Positions 1 through 6,175 of a DNA stretch of 9,598 nucleotides are shown here, one piece after another. Under the pieces are notes generated by a model. The model searched no databases, was not told where the DNA came from, and saw only the letters and a list, made by a program, of their open reading frames with translations. The position numbers were made by a program, and so were the translations under genes. Each line of letters begins with the position of its first letter. Position 1 is the stretch's first letter. Source of the DNA: an uncultured Candidatus Melainabacteria bacterium (GTDB taxonomy: Bacteria > Cyanobacteriota > Vampirovibrionia > Gastranaerophilales > Gastranaerophilaceae); NCBI GenBank assembly GCA_937895785.1, contig CALBKW010000073.1:1-9598 (forward strand), written 5' to 3'.

Positions 1-80
1 TTTTTTCCTTTTATTTTTATTTCTTATTCTATATTCTATTTAAGGATTTTTTTATTTAAAAATTGCCATGTGAGTATTAA
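1..80 (-). promoter_or_regulatory. AT-rich left edge, possible leader of a gene beyond the window
   Basis: No gene is visible in bases 1-151 apart from the terminator listed separately. Read on the minus strand, the segment ends at the window edge with AAAAGGAAAAAA, which looks like a Shine-Dalgarno site a few bases before a start codon that would lie just outside. A weak promoter-like pair (TTTAAA, 16 nt, TAGAAT) lies upstream of it. The whole stretch is so rich in A and T that such matches arise easily by chance. The next base to the left would have to continue into ATG, GTG or TTG for this to hold. Confidence 0.22.
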
Positions 81-94
81 TGCGTGCTTGGCAT

Positions 95-125
95 AAAAAT
101 ATCGCGACAAACTTCGTTTGTCGCG
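95..125 (-). terminator. Rho-independent terminator of the minus-strand operon
   Basis: A perfect 10-bp stem (arms 103-112 and 116-125) closes a 3-nt loop. On the minus strand it is followed by ATATTTTTATG, a modest U-tract. It lies about 27 bp after the stop codon of the first metallopeptidase-like gene, the expected place for the end of that transcription unit. The plus-strand side of the stem has no T-run, so it should work mainly on the minus strand. The GC-rich stem stands out against very AT-rich surroundings and could alternatively be a dispersed palindromic element. Confidence 0.7.
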
Positions 126-151
126 CAACAATAAGCATTTATATCTCAAAA

Positions 152-1777
152 CTATGTTCCATAATACTCAATTGCATCAAGGTCATTTTTCCAATTCATT
201 GCATCTTGAATTTTTGCAATTGTTTCAGGAAAGTGTTGTTGCAAGTATTGTGCACGTACACCTAAAGACACTTTTCCATCAGAAAAAGTATTTGTGATTG
301 CATTTGTTTCTGCGACTACTTCTGCTAATCCGCCCCATTTACCGCCATAATGACCTTTTGCTTGTGTAAAGTATGAAATGTGATTACGTTCTTCATCTGC
401 GTGGTATTTATTAAATGTTTCACGTTCTTTTAGGTATGTTTCTCGGATATCTTTGTTTCCAGTAAACATTTTATTTTCACCTAAAAGTTTCTCTCTATAA
501 GTTTTTTGTTTTTGAGCATCTTTTGCATGTCCTAATTCGTGCAAAAATACAAACAAATTATCCATTATGGAAACTTCTTTTGATACTGGAGAAAATCCAG
601 CTTGATAAATGTTATCTGTACTTTCCATTTTACTAATATTTTCAACAGTTTCAAAAAGTTCTTCTCCAGGAACTTTTTTCATAAGGCTAATTAAACTTTT
701 CTTATCGCCTTCAAATTTCTTTTCAAAATCAAGAGAAACTTCTCTGTTGTGGTGTAAATCTTTTACAGTAAGTTTTTTGTCATCTGTCGTAATGTCATAT
801 TTATAGCCATTTTTTGCTGAAATAAAGTGATTATCACTAACAACTTCAAAACTTTGAGAATTGCCCATCAAGATTTTGCCGTTTTTATCGGTAATTTTAT
901 AATCAATAATACGGTTACCTTGAGGATCGTCTTCGTACAAGAATTGAGTTCTTGTGCCATTTTCAGACTTCATATCTTTTTTTATTGTTTTAATACCTGT
1001 TTTTTCGTCAACTGTCGCTTTTACAACATCTTTTGTTTTACCGTTTGCGTAAGTATATTTTATATCATGCAAGCCTTCAACTTGAGATGGTGTCATTTTT
1101 TCTTCACGTAGCATTTTGCCGTTTTTATCGTTTTTAACGACTGTTTGTTCAAGAATATCATATTTCATTCTGTCATAGTTATAACGTTTTTTCACAGTTG
1201 TAACTGTATTGTTTCTGTAATCAACCTCTTTTTTGATATCGGGTTGTGAACTTCCAAAATCATACGTAGTTTTTGAGATTATTTCATTATTTTCAACGTC
1301 AAACTTAAATTTTCCTTTATAACTACAATCTAGGGTAAATTCTTTTTCAGGTTCATATTCATTTTGTATAAATTCTTTTGCTTCTACGCCTTGTGGTAAT
1401 TTAGATATTGCATTTAAAACTTTTTCATTAAATTTATCATCTTTTAAATCTTTACCCATTCTATAAACAGCTTTCATACTAGACATAGGAAATTCAGTAT
1501 TGTCTTTGAATGTATTTACAGTATCAAAATCTAAAACTTTTGTTGCACAAGAAATTTTGAAGTCATTAACTTCTTTTTCAGAAAATCTTGGTTTACCATC
1601 AGCAGTTTTCATGCCTGCAACAATTGCTACAAAATCGTTTTCTTCTTTCTTTTTAGTTTTTCTTGAAGAAATAAAAACATCTTGAATTGGATCATTCAAG
1701 TTTGCTAATGGTTTATTTATTTTTATTCCTGTAAAATTAATTTTTGGTAATCCAAAAGTTATTTTCGGGGTTTTCAT
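152..1777 (-). CDS. Putative HELGH zinc-metallopeptidase-like protein, paralogue A
   Basis: This is a 541-residue protein of a family I do not recognise. The C-terminal region carries HELGH at residues 413-417 inside a hydrophobic strand/helix (LFVFLHELGHAKD), the zinc-binding HExxH pattern of gluzincin-type metallopeptidases. Glu486 or Glu490 in GGLAEVVAETNA, about 70 residues later, could be the third zinc ligand; the conserved ERETFNKYH-DEER segment near 452-464 is another candidate. Before this come an N-terminal motif (NKPLANLNDPIQDVF, 21-35), a probably helical part (about 45-125) and a beta-rich middle (about 145-350) with D/K-NGK turns. No signal peptide or membrane segment is visible. 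The start is set by AAGGA five bases before the ATG. It follows paralogue B by 21 bp and is surely co-transcribed with it. The zinc peptidase role is inferred from the motif only; target and location are unknown. The ends match paralogue B (both finish IEYYGT). Confidence 0.85.
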   Translation of the reverse strand: MKTPKITFGLPKINFTGIKINKPLANLNDPIQDVFISSRKTKKKEENDFVAIVAGMKTADGKPRFSEKEVNDFKISCATKVLDFDTVNTFKDNTEFPMSSMKAVYRMGKDLKDDKFNEKVLNAISKLPQGVEAKEFIQNEYEPEKEFTLDCSYKGKFKFDVENNEIISKTTYDFGSSQPDIKKEVDYRNNTVTTVKKRYNYDRMKYDILEQTVVKNDKNGKMLREEKMTPSQVEGLHDIKYTYANGKTKDVVKATVDEKTGIKTIKKDMKSENGTRTQFLYEDDPQGNRIIDYKITDKNGKILMGNSQSFEVVSDNHFISAKNGYKYDITTDDKKLTVKDLHHNREVSLDFEKKFEGDKKSLISLMKKVPGEELFETVENISKMESTDNIYQAGFSPVSKEVSIMDNLFVFLHELGHAKDAQKQKTYREKLLGENKMFTGNKDIRETYLKERETFNKYHADEERNHISYFTQAKGHYGGKWGGLAEVVAETNAITNTFSDGKVSLGVRAQYLQQHFPETIAKIQDAMNWKNDLDAIEYYGT

Positions 1778-1798
1778 TTTTCCTTATTTCCTAATGGT

Positions 1799-3490
1799 CT
1801 ACGTTCCGTAGTATTCAATTGCTGCAATGTCATCTTTCCAATTCATTGCATCTCTAATTTTTGCAATTGTTTCTGGAAAATGTTGTTGTAAGTATTGTGC
1901 TCTTGAACCTAAGCAACTGATTTTGCCGTCTGTAAATGTATTTGTAACGGCATTTGTTTCTGCAACTACCTCTGCCAAGCCTCCTAATTCACCTTGATAG
2001 TGTCCTTTTGCTTGTATAAAATAGTCTACAATATTTCTTTCTTCGTCAGAATGGTATTTGTTAAATGTTTCACGTTCTTTGAAGAAAGTTTTTTGAATAT
2101 CTTCATTGCTTGTATACATTCTGCCATCACCTACAAGTTTATTGAAAAATCCTTTTTGAGTTTGAGCATCTTTTGCATGTCCTAATTCGTGCAAGAATAC
2201 AAACAAATCATCACCGATATTGATGTTTTTTGTAACTGGGTTAAAATATGATTCTAAAACATCTTTTTTACCAGTCATTTTCTTAATGCTATCAACTGTT
2301 TCAAATAATTCTTCTCCAGGAACTTTTTTCAACAAATTGATTAATTCGTCTTTGTTTCCTTTACATTTTTTCTTGAAGTTGATAGATGTTTCAGTATTGT
2401 GGTGTAAATCTTTTACTGTCAATTTCTCATCGTCAGTTGTAATATCATATTTGTAGCCATTTTTTGATGAAATAAAGTGATTTTTATCTACAACTTCAAA
2501 ACTTTGAGAGTTAGACATCAAGATTTTGCCGTCTTTGTTTGTAATTTTATAATCTACAATACGGTTGCCTTGAGGATCATCTTCGTACAAGAATTGAGTT
2601 CTTGTGCCGTTTTCAGACTTCATATCTTTTTTTATTGTTTGAATGCCTGTTTTTTTATCAACAGTTGCTTTTGCAATCTGTTTTGTTTTTCCATTTGCAA
2701 AAGTATATTTAACGTCAAATGCACCTTTGATTTCAGACGGAGTTGTAACTTCTTCTCTAAGCATTTTGCCGTTTTTGTCATTTTTAACGACTTTTTGTTC
2801 AATTAAAACAAAATCATTTTCATCTCTGTCGAAATAACTTTTCTTTGTTGTTACAGTGTTATTTCTAAGGTCTTTTGTTTTAGATTTCATTGTAAATTCA
2901 GGCTCACCGTTTACATCGTCAAAACTTGTATCACGGCTTGTTTTTTCAATAATATCACCTGTTTTTGCATCAAATTTGTATGAATAACCTAGAGGGTGAT
3001 TTTTGTTTACTGCATTATCTAGTTTACTCATATCCTTTTTTGATACTTGTAAAGAAAATTCTTTATTTGGTTCAAACTTATTTTGCTCAAAATGGTCTGG
3101 TTTTTGATTTGGCATTTTTGAAATTGCATCATTAACCTTGTCATAAAATTTATCGTCTTTTACATCACGACGCATTGCATGAACGCTTTTCATATCGTCC
3201 ATGTTGAAATTTGTGTTATCCTTAAATGTTTTGATTGTATCGACATCAATACAATTTACTGACATTGCTAATTTGAAATCCGTAACTTCAGCCTCAGAAA
3301 ATCTTTTGTTGCCGTTAGCATCTTTCATACTTGCAACTTCATTTGCTGCAATATCTATTGGACTTTGCTTTTTCTTTGAAAAAGTAAAAGTATCTCTAAT
3401 TGGCTCATTCAAGTTTGCTAGAGGTTTATTTTTATCGTCTATTTTAGCTTTGAAGGTTGGAATTCCAATCTTTATTCCGCCGATTTCCAT
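1799..3490 (-). CDS. Putative HELGH zinc-metallopeptidase-like protein, paralogue B
   Basis: This 563-residue protein is the tandem paralogue of the gene downstream. I chose the ATG at 3488-3490 (MEIGGIKIG) because AAGGAG lies five bases upstream; an in-frame ATG eight codons earlier (MCVDKGVS) has no such site and would place the AAGGAG inside the gene. HELGH is at residues 434-438, with candidate third ligands Glu507 and Glu511 in GGLAEVVAETNA. The order is an NKPLANLNEPIRDTF motif (21-35), a helical segment holding an EF-hand-like loop (DANGNKRFSEAE, about 57-68), a beta-rich middle with NGK turns that is about 20 residues longer than in paralogue A, and the HELGH domain. No signal peptide is seen. 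The LptF/LptG-like gene ends 60 bp upstream with no terminator between, so read-through from it is likely. The function is inferred from the zinc motif alone. Confidence 0.85.
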   Translation of the reverse strand: MEIGGIKIGIPTFKAKIDDKNKPLANLNEPIRDTFTFSKKKQSPIDIAANEVASMKDANGNKRFSEAEVTDFKLAMSVNCIDVDTIKTFKDNTNFNMDDMKSVHAMRRDVKDDKFYDKVNDAISKMPNQKPDHFEQNKFEPNKEFSLQVSKKDMSKLDNAVNKNHPLGYSYKFDAKTGDIIEKTSRDTSFDDVNGEPEFTMKSKTKDLRNNTVTTKKSYFDRDENDFVLIEQKVVKNDKNGKMLREEVTTPSEIKGAFDVKYTFANGKTKQIAKATVDKKTGIQTIKKDMKSENGTRTQFLYEDDPQGNRIVDYKITNKDGKILMSNSQSFEVVDKNHFISSKNGYKYDITTDDEKLTVKDLHHNTETSINFKKKCKGNKDELINLLKKVPGEELFETVDSIKKMTGKKDVLESYFNPVTKNINIGDDLFVFLHELGHAKDAQTQKGFFNKLVGDGRMYTSNEDIQKTFFKERETFNKYHSDEERNIVDYFIQAKGHYQGELGGLAEVVAETNAVTNTFTDGKISCLGSRAQYLQQHFPETIAKIRDAMNWKDDIAAIEYYGT

Positions 3491-3550
3491 GGAAACTCCT
3501 TTATCTACACACATGACATTTAACGGAGATAAACATGAAAAATTGCCTAA

Positions 3551-4672
3551 TTATGTAATTGTGTAAACTTTTTTGTAATATAAAATACCACCAACAATAG
3601 CAATTATAATATTTGGTATCCATGCTGCCAAGAATGGAGGTAACGTACCTGTTTCACCAAATGAAACAGACAAAGCCCTAAGTAAATAGTAGAAGAATAT
3701 AATTAAAATACTAAATAAGAAACCTCTATTATATCTTACTCGAGGCGGTGTAATTGCAAGAGGAACACCAATTAAAACAAATACAATTGTTGTTATTGGT
3801 AATGCAATTTTATCGTGTAATTGAATAGCCAAAGATGCCTTTAATTCTTTGTCTATATCTCTATGAGTTGCAAGATATTTAACCAATTGGAAGAAATTTT
3901 GTTCTTGGGCTACATTTTTTTCCAATTCTTTTGTTAAATCCATACCAAATTGAGCAAGAGAATGTTCAAAAATTGTTGTATTCAAAACATTTCCGTTATC
4001 CGACACTGTATAAATAGCACCTTTATCAAATTCCCAACCCTCTGGAGATGTTGCACCCTGACGAGCTTGCAATACTTGGATAGTATCGTCCTTTGAAATA
4101 TCAAGAACTGTAATATTATAAAGTGTATTATTTTCACAATGACCAACGTAGAATAAACGTCTTAAACCTTTTTCGCCAGATTCCTTAAAAACAAAATTTT
4201 GTTTTCCATTTGGAATATTTTTTTGTCCAAAAGCCCAAAGTGCTAAATTTTTCGACTGTTTTGTCGCCGCAGGTACGATTGTTTCGTTAATAAAGAAACT
4301 AAATAAAGACATTATTATTGCAAAAACGAAGACAGGCTTTGCTATACGTTCTAATCCAATACCGCAAGAGCGCATTACTGTAATTTCTGATGCTAAACTT
4401 AAACGGTTAAGAGTCATTACTGTTGATAACAACACACCCATCGGAATTGTCATTACAAAAACTGACGGTAAGTTCAAAATAATCATAATCAATGCAACTT
4501 TAAATGGAATACCATACATAGATATCTGCTTGATTAACGTGATGAATGTATCAGAAGCAAAAATAATCGCAGTAAAAACAAATACACCCATTAAAAACAT
4601 TTCTATTACTTGTTTTAGAAGGTATTTATCTAATTGTTTTAATTTTTTAAATAGCTGGATTATTTTTCTCAT
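3551..4672 (-). CDS. LptF/LptG (YjgP/YjgQ) family lipopolysaccharide export permease
   Basis: This is a 373-residue inner-membrane permease of the LptF/LptG family, whose members pair with the ATPase LptB to extract lipopolysaccharide and pass it to LptC and LptA. Three N-terminal membrane segments (about 24-47, 57-86, 111-131) and three C-terminal ones (about 287-307, 317-335, 345-366) flank a periplasmic domain (about 135-280), the family architecture and usual length. Family marks are LSLASEITVMRSCGIG (91-106), the helix expected to contact LptB, and HDKIALPITT with GVPLA further on (286-305). The ending LPPFLAAWIPN is typical. I cannot tell LptF from LptG; other lineages have one merged gene or two. 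No Shine-Dalgarno site precedes the ATG; a promoter sits almost on top of it (see 4679-4707). It leads the unit containing both HELGH genes. Confidence 0.92.
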   Translation of the reverse strand: MRKIIQLFKKLKQLDKYLLKQVIEMFLMGVFVFTAIIFASDTFITLIKQISMYGIPFKVALIMIILNLPSVFVMTIPMGVLLSTVMTLNRLSLASEITVMRSCGIGLERIAKPVFVFAIIMSLFSFFINETIVPAATKQSKNLALWAFGQKNIPNGKQNFVFKESGEKGLRRLFYVGHCENNTLYNITVLDISKDDTIQVLQARQGATSPEGWEFDKGAIYTVSDNGNVLNTTIFEHSLAQFGMDLTKELEKNVAQEQNFFQLVKYLATHRDIDKELKASLAIQLHDKIALPITTIVFVLIGVPLAITPPRVRYNRGFLFSILIIFFYYLLRALSVSFGETGTLPPFLAAWIPNIIIAIVGGILYYKKVYTIT

Positions 4673-4678
4673 AAATCT

Positions 4679-4707
4679 ATTTTATTTTAAATATGATTAT
4701 TAATCAA
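4679..4707 (-). promoter_or_regulatory. Sigma-70-type promoter of the LptF/LptG gene, probably leaderless
   Basis: On the minus strand there is TTGATT (4702-4707), a 17-nt spacer, TAAAAT (4679-4684), then six bases and the ATG at 4670-4672. A start site seven bases after the -10 box would fall on the A of the ATG. No purine-rich Shine-Dalgarno sequence exists in the gap. Spacing is ideal, but the -10 box is one base off consensus and the region is AT-rich. Confidence 0.6.
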
Positions 4708-4745
4708 ATTTTATTAAGAGTTTCAAACTTCAGCTTAAAATTTGA
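4704..4745. repeat. 10-bp inverted repeat between divergent promoters
   Basis: TCAAATTTTA (4704-4713) and TAAAATTTGA (4736-4745) are perfect inverted copies separated by 22 bases. Each arm overlaps the -35 box of one of the two divergent promoters, so a dimeric regulator bound here could reach both. Part of the symmetry follows simply from two divergent TTGA -35 boxes with A/T-rich upstream tracts, so an operator role is unproven. Confidence 0.4.
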
Positions 4746-4770
4746 CATTTTTTAAAAATAATGTTCTAAT
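4742..4770 (+). promoter_or_regulatory. Strong sigma-70-type promoter of the tail-fibre cassette
   Basis: There is a perfect TTGACA -35 box (4742-4747), a 17-nt spacer, and a TCTAAT -10 box (4765-4770) preceded by TGT, an extended -10 feature. Transcription should start near 4777, giving a leader of about 44 nt that includes the Shine-Dalgarno site at about 4811-4815. It is among the best promoter matches in the window, the other being that of the glycosyltransferase gene. Confidence 0.75.
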
Positions 4771-4820
4771 TTACTGAACGCCCCTGATTATGTGTTGCTC
4801 AATAAATTGGAAAGGTTTTT

Positions 4821-5822
4821 ATGAGCAAATTTGTTGTGCCTAATATTTTTATTGCAGGGACAAAAGCTAAAGCTCAAGAAGTTAATGAAAATTTTGCTTC
4901 TATTCAAGATGAGCTTGAGAAAAAAGCTTCTAAAGAAGGTAACGAAAATCAGACCTTCTACGTTGCTAATGCAATTGAAGATTGTCAGGCAATATCTATG
5001 GGGCAAACACAAAATTTAATAGAAAAAGTTAAAACTGAAACGCTGGCGAAAATTGACATTGATAAATTATCTCTATTCGCCAATAGTGGCAACGTTAACG
5101 AAGACGGAATTGCGGATTTAATATCTTTTTCTGGAGCTGAATTAACTTTTTTAGTAGGTAACAATTATGAAAATTTAAAAGGAAATATTCAGGGTGAAAA
5201 TGTAGAAATTTCAGAAATTGGAAATTTTAACTTGAGTGGTTTTGCAGATGGAATGTACAACATTTTTATAGATAAAAATGGCATAATTGATATTCTCTCT
5301 AATAACGTCTATATTCAACCTAAACAACCTACAATGGTTATGAACGATATATGGGTTAATACTTCAATAGTCCCTTGTTCAATAAAGCAATTCAATGGAA
5401 CAGATTGCGTAAATTTTGAAAAATTATTTATCGGAAAAGTTAAAATTGCAAACTCACAAATTGAATCGGTTAGCACTTGTGCATATAGTTCAAGCGATGT
5501 CACTATCATTAATCAAATTCATTCAGCAAGGGTTATTGAAAGTTATGTTAATGGAACGAGTTGGTACAGAATTTGGTCTGATGGATGGTTAGAGCAAGGT
5601 GGAACATGCGGGAATATTAGTGTTGAATACGCAACTGGCAACATATCTTTCTTAAAACCATTTAAAGATGCTAACTATAGTCTAACAATGAGTGTACAAG
5701 TTAATCTTACTGATACAGATTGCTATGTAGTTTATGGTTCAGCAACAAAAAACGGATTTACTTGGAAACAACCCAAACACGGAGCTTACGCTCATTGGTA
5801 CGCTTGTGGGATAAAAGAATAG
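4821..5822 (+). CDS. Phage tail-fibre-like protein
   Basis: This 333-residue protein is built like the distal part of a phage or tailocin tail fibre. The N-terminus (NIFIAGTKAKAQEVNENF, 8-25) resembles the GTKAKASEVNxNF opening common in tail-fibre and receptor-binding proteins. A segment at 46-70 (TFYVANAIEDCQAISMGQTQ) resembles the VANAxxxxxAVNxxQ linker of fibres. The last 100 residues (WYRIWSDGWLEQGG at 248-261, FLKPFKDANYSLTMSVQ at 277-293, ending HWYACGIKE) match the beta-rich tip domain of the gp53-like tail-fibre C-terminus, which in that family makes trimers and binds the host surface. There is no signal peptide. AAAGG lies about five bases before the ATG. It is followed after nine bases by a small gene and has its own promoter. 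No capsid, tail-tube, terminase or integrase gene is beside it, so it is either a remnant, a spare fibre module, or cargo. The family call rests on pattern recognition. Confidence 0.85.
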   Translation: MSKFVVPNIFIAGTKAKAQEVNENFASIQDELEKKASKEGNENQTFYVANAIEDCQAISMGQTQNLIEKVKTETLAKIDIDKLSLFANSGNVNEDGIADLISFSGAELTFLVGNNYENLKGNIQGENVEISEIGNFNLSGFADGMYNIFIDKNGIIDILSNNVYIQPKQPTMVMNDIWVNTSIVPCSIKQFNGTDCVNFEKLFIGKVKIANSQIESVSTCAYSSSDVTIINQIHSARVIESYVNGTSWYRIWSDGWLEQGGTCGNISVEYATGNISFLKPFKDANYSLTMSVQVNLTDTDCYVVYGSATKNGFTWKQPKHGAYAHWYACGIKE

Positions 5823-5831
5823 GAGGATAAA

Positions 5832-6140
5832 ATGGAAATAAAAGCTGTATTAAACAAACCTTATTCAAAAAGTGAAAAATTAAACTTTATTATTCAACAA
5901 AGCCATAATTTTGGATATAAAATTATTGAATCTGCTTACGCACTTGAGGCTTGGGGAAAAACAGAAAATGAAATTCAGAAAGATAAAAGTGAAATTCAAA
6001 AATTAGAAATACAACGACAATTAGAAGAACTTGATAAAAAAAGAATAAGGGCTGTATGTGAACCTTCAATGAAAACTAACAATCAAAGTTGGTTAGATTT
6101 TTATAACGAAGAAATTAAAAAGCTAAGAACTATGTTATAA
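5832..6140 (+). CDS. Small tail-fibre-associated protein (possible assembly partner)
   Basis: This is a 102-residue protein of unproven function. The first part (KAVLNKPYSKSEKLNFIIQQ) and the ALEAWGKTE segment at 37-45 resemble the small proteins often found directly after tail-fibre genes in prophages. The middle (about 44-75) is a charged helix with a coiled-coil-like pattern (QKLEIQRQLEELDKK), and the end is again helical. A strong GGAGG site overlaps the stop codon of the tail-fibre gene, five bases before this ATG, so the two are co-transcribed and probably translationally coupled. By position it could be a fibre chaperone or a subunit of the same particle; this is inference from the neighbour. 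The bidirectional terminator follows directly after its stop codon. Confidence 0.75.
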   Translation: MEIKAVLNKPYSKSEKLNFIIQQSHNFGYKIIESAYALEAWGKTENEIQKDKSEIQKLEIQRQLEELDKKRIRAVCEPSMKTNNQSWLDFYNEEIKKLRTML

Positions 6141-6172
6141 AAAAGACGGAGCTTTCAGCTCCGCCTTTTTTG
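6141..6172. terminator. Bidirectional rho-independent terminator
   Basis: A 7-bp perfect GC-rich stem (6147-6153 with 6157-6163) around a TTC loop is followed by six T on the plus strand (6166-6171). On the minus strand it is followed by CTTTTTTATAAC after the stem. It sits between two convergent genes, directly after the small cassette gene and three bases beyond the stop of the glycosyltransferase gene, and should end both transcripts. Confidence 0.9.
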
Positions 6173-6175
6173 ATT

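Larger units (their letters stand above)
152..3490 (-). repeat. Tandem gene duplication of the HELGH family
   Basis: The two genes align along almost their full length. Identity is highest in three places: the N-terminal NKPLANLN motif, the middle (KSENGTRTQFLYEDDPQGNR is identical) and the HELGH-to-C-terminus part. At DNA level, 511-544 is identical to 2161-2194 over 34 bases, and 931-958 and 960-990 match 2581-2608 and 2610-2640 exactly. The segment between the helical part and the middle (about residues 145-210) is poorly conserved and differs in length, so the copies are diverging there or that segment has been exchanged. Confidence 0.9.

Noticed and set aside
609..1111. Plus-strand reading frames opposite the HELGH genes
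   Set aside because: Their Phe/Cys/Leu/Ser-rich translations are the complement of Lys/Glu-rich coding sequence, and they mirror each other only because the genes beneath are duplicated.
3488..3514. Longer start for paralogue B at 3514 (MCVDKGVS extension)
   Set aside because: The AAGGAG five bases before the ATG at 3490 lies inside the extension, and the first ATG has no ribosome site; the shorter form also aligns with paralogue A at the NKPLANLN motif.
3550..3578. Internal minus-strand promoter ahead of paralogue B (CATAAT with TTACAA at 17 nt)
   Set aside because: The -10 box is one base off consensus but the -35 box matches only three of six bases, and it overlaps the end of the permease gene. 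It is not strong enough to list in AT-rich DNA, though it is not excluded.
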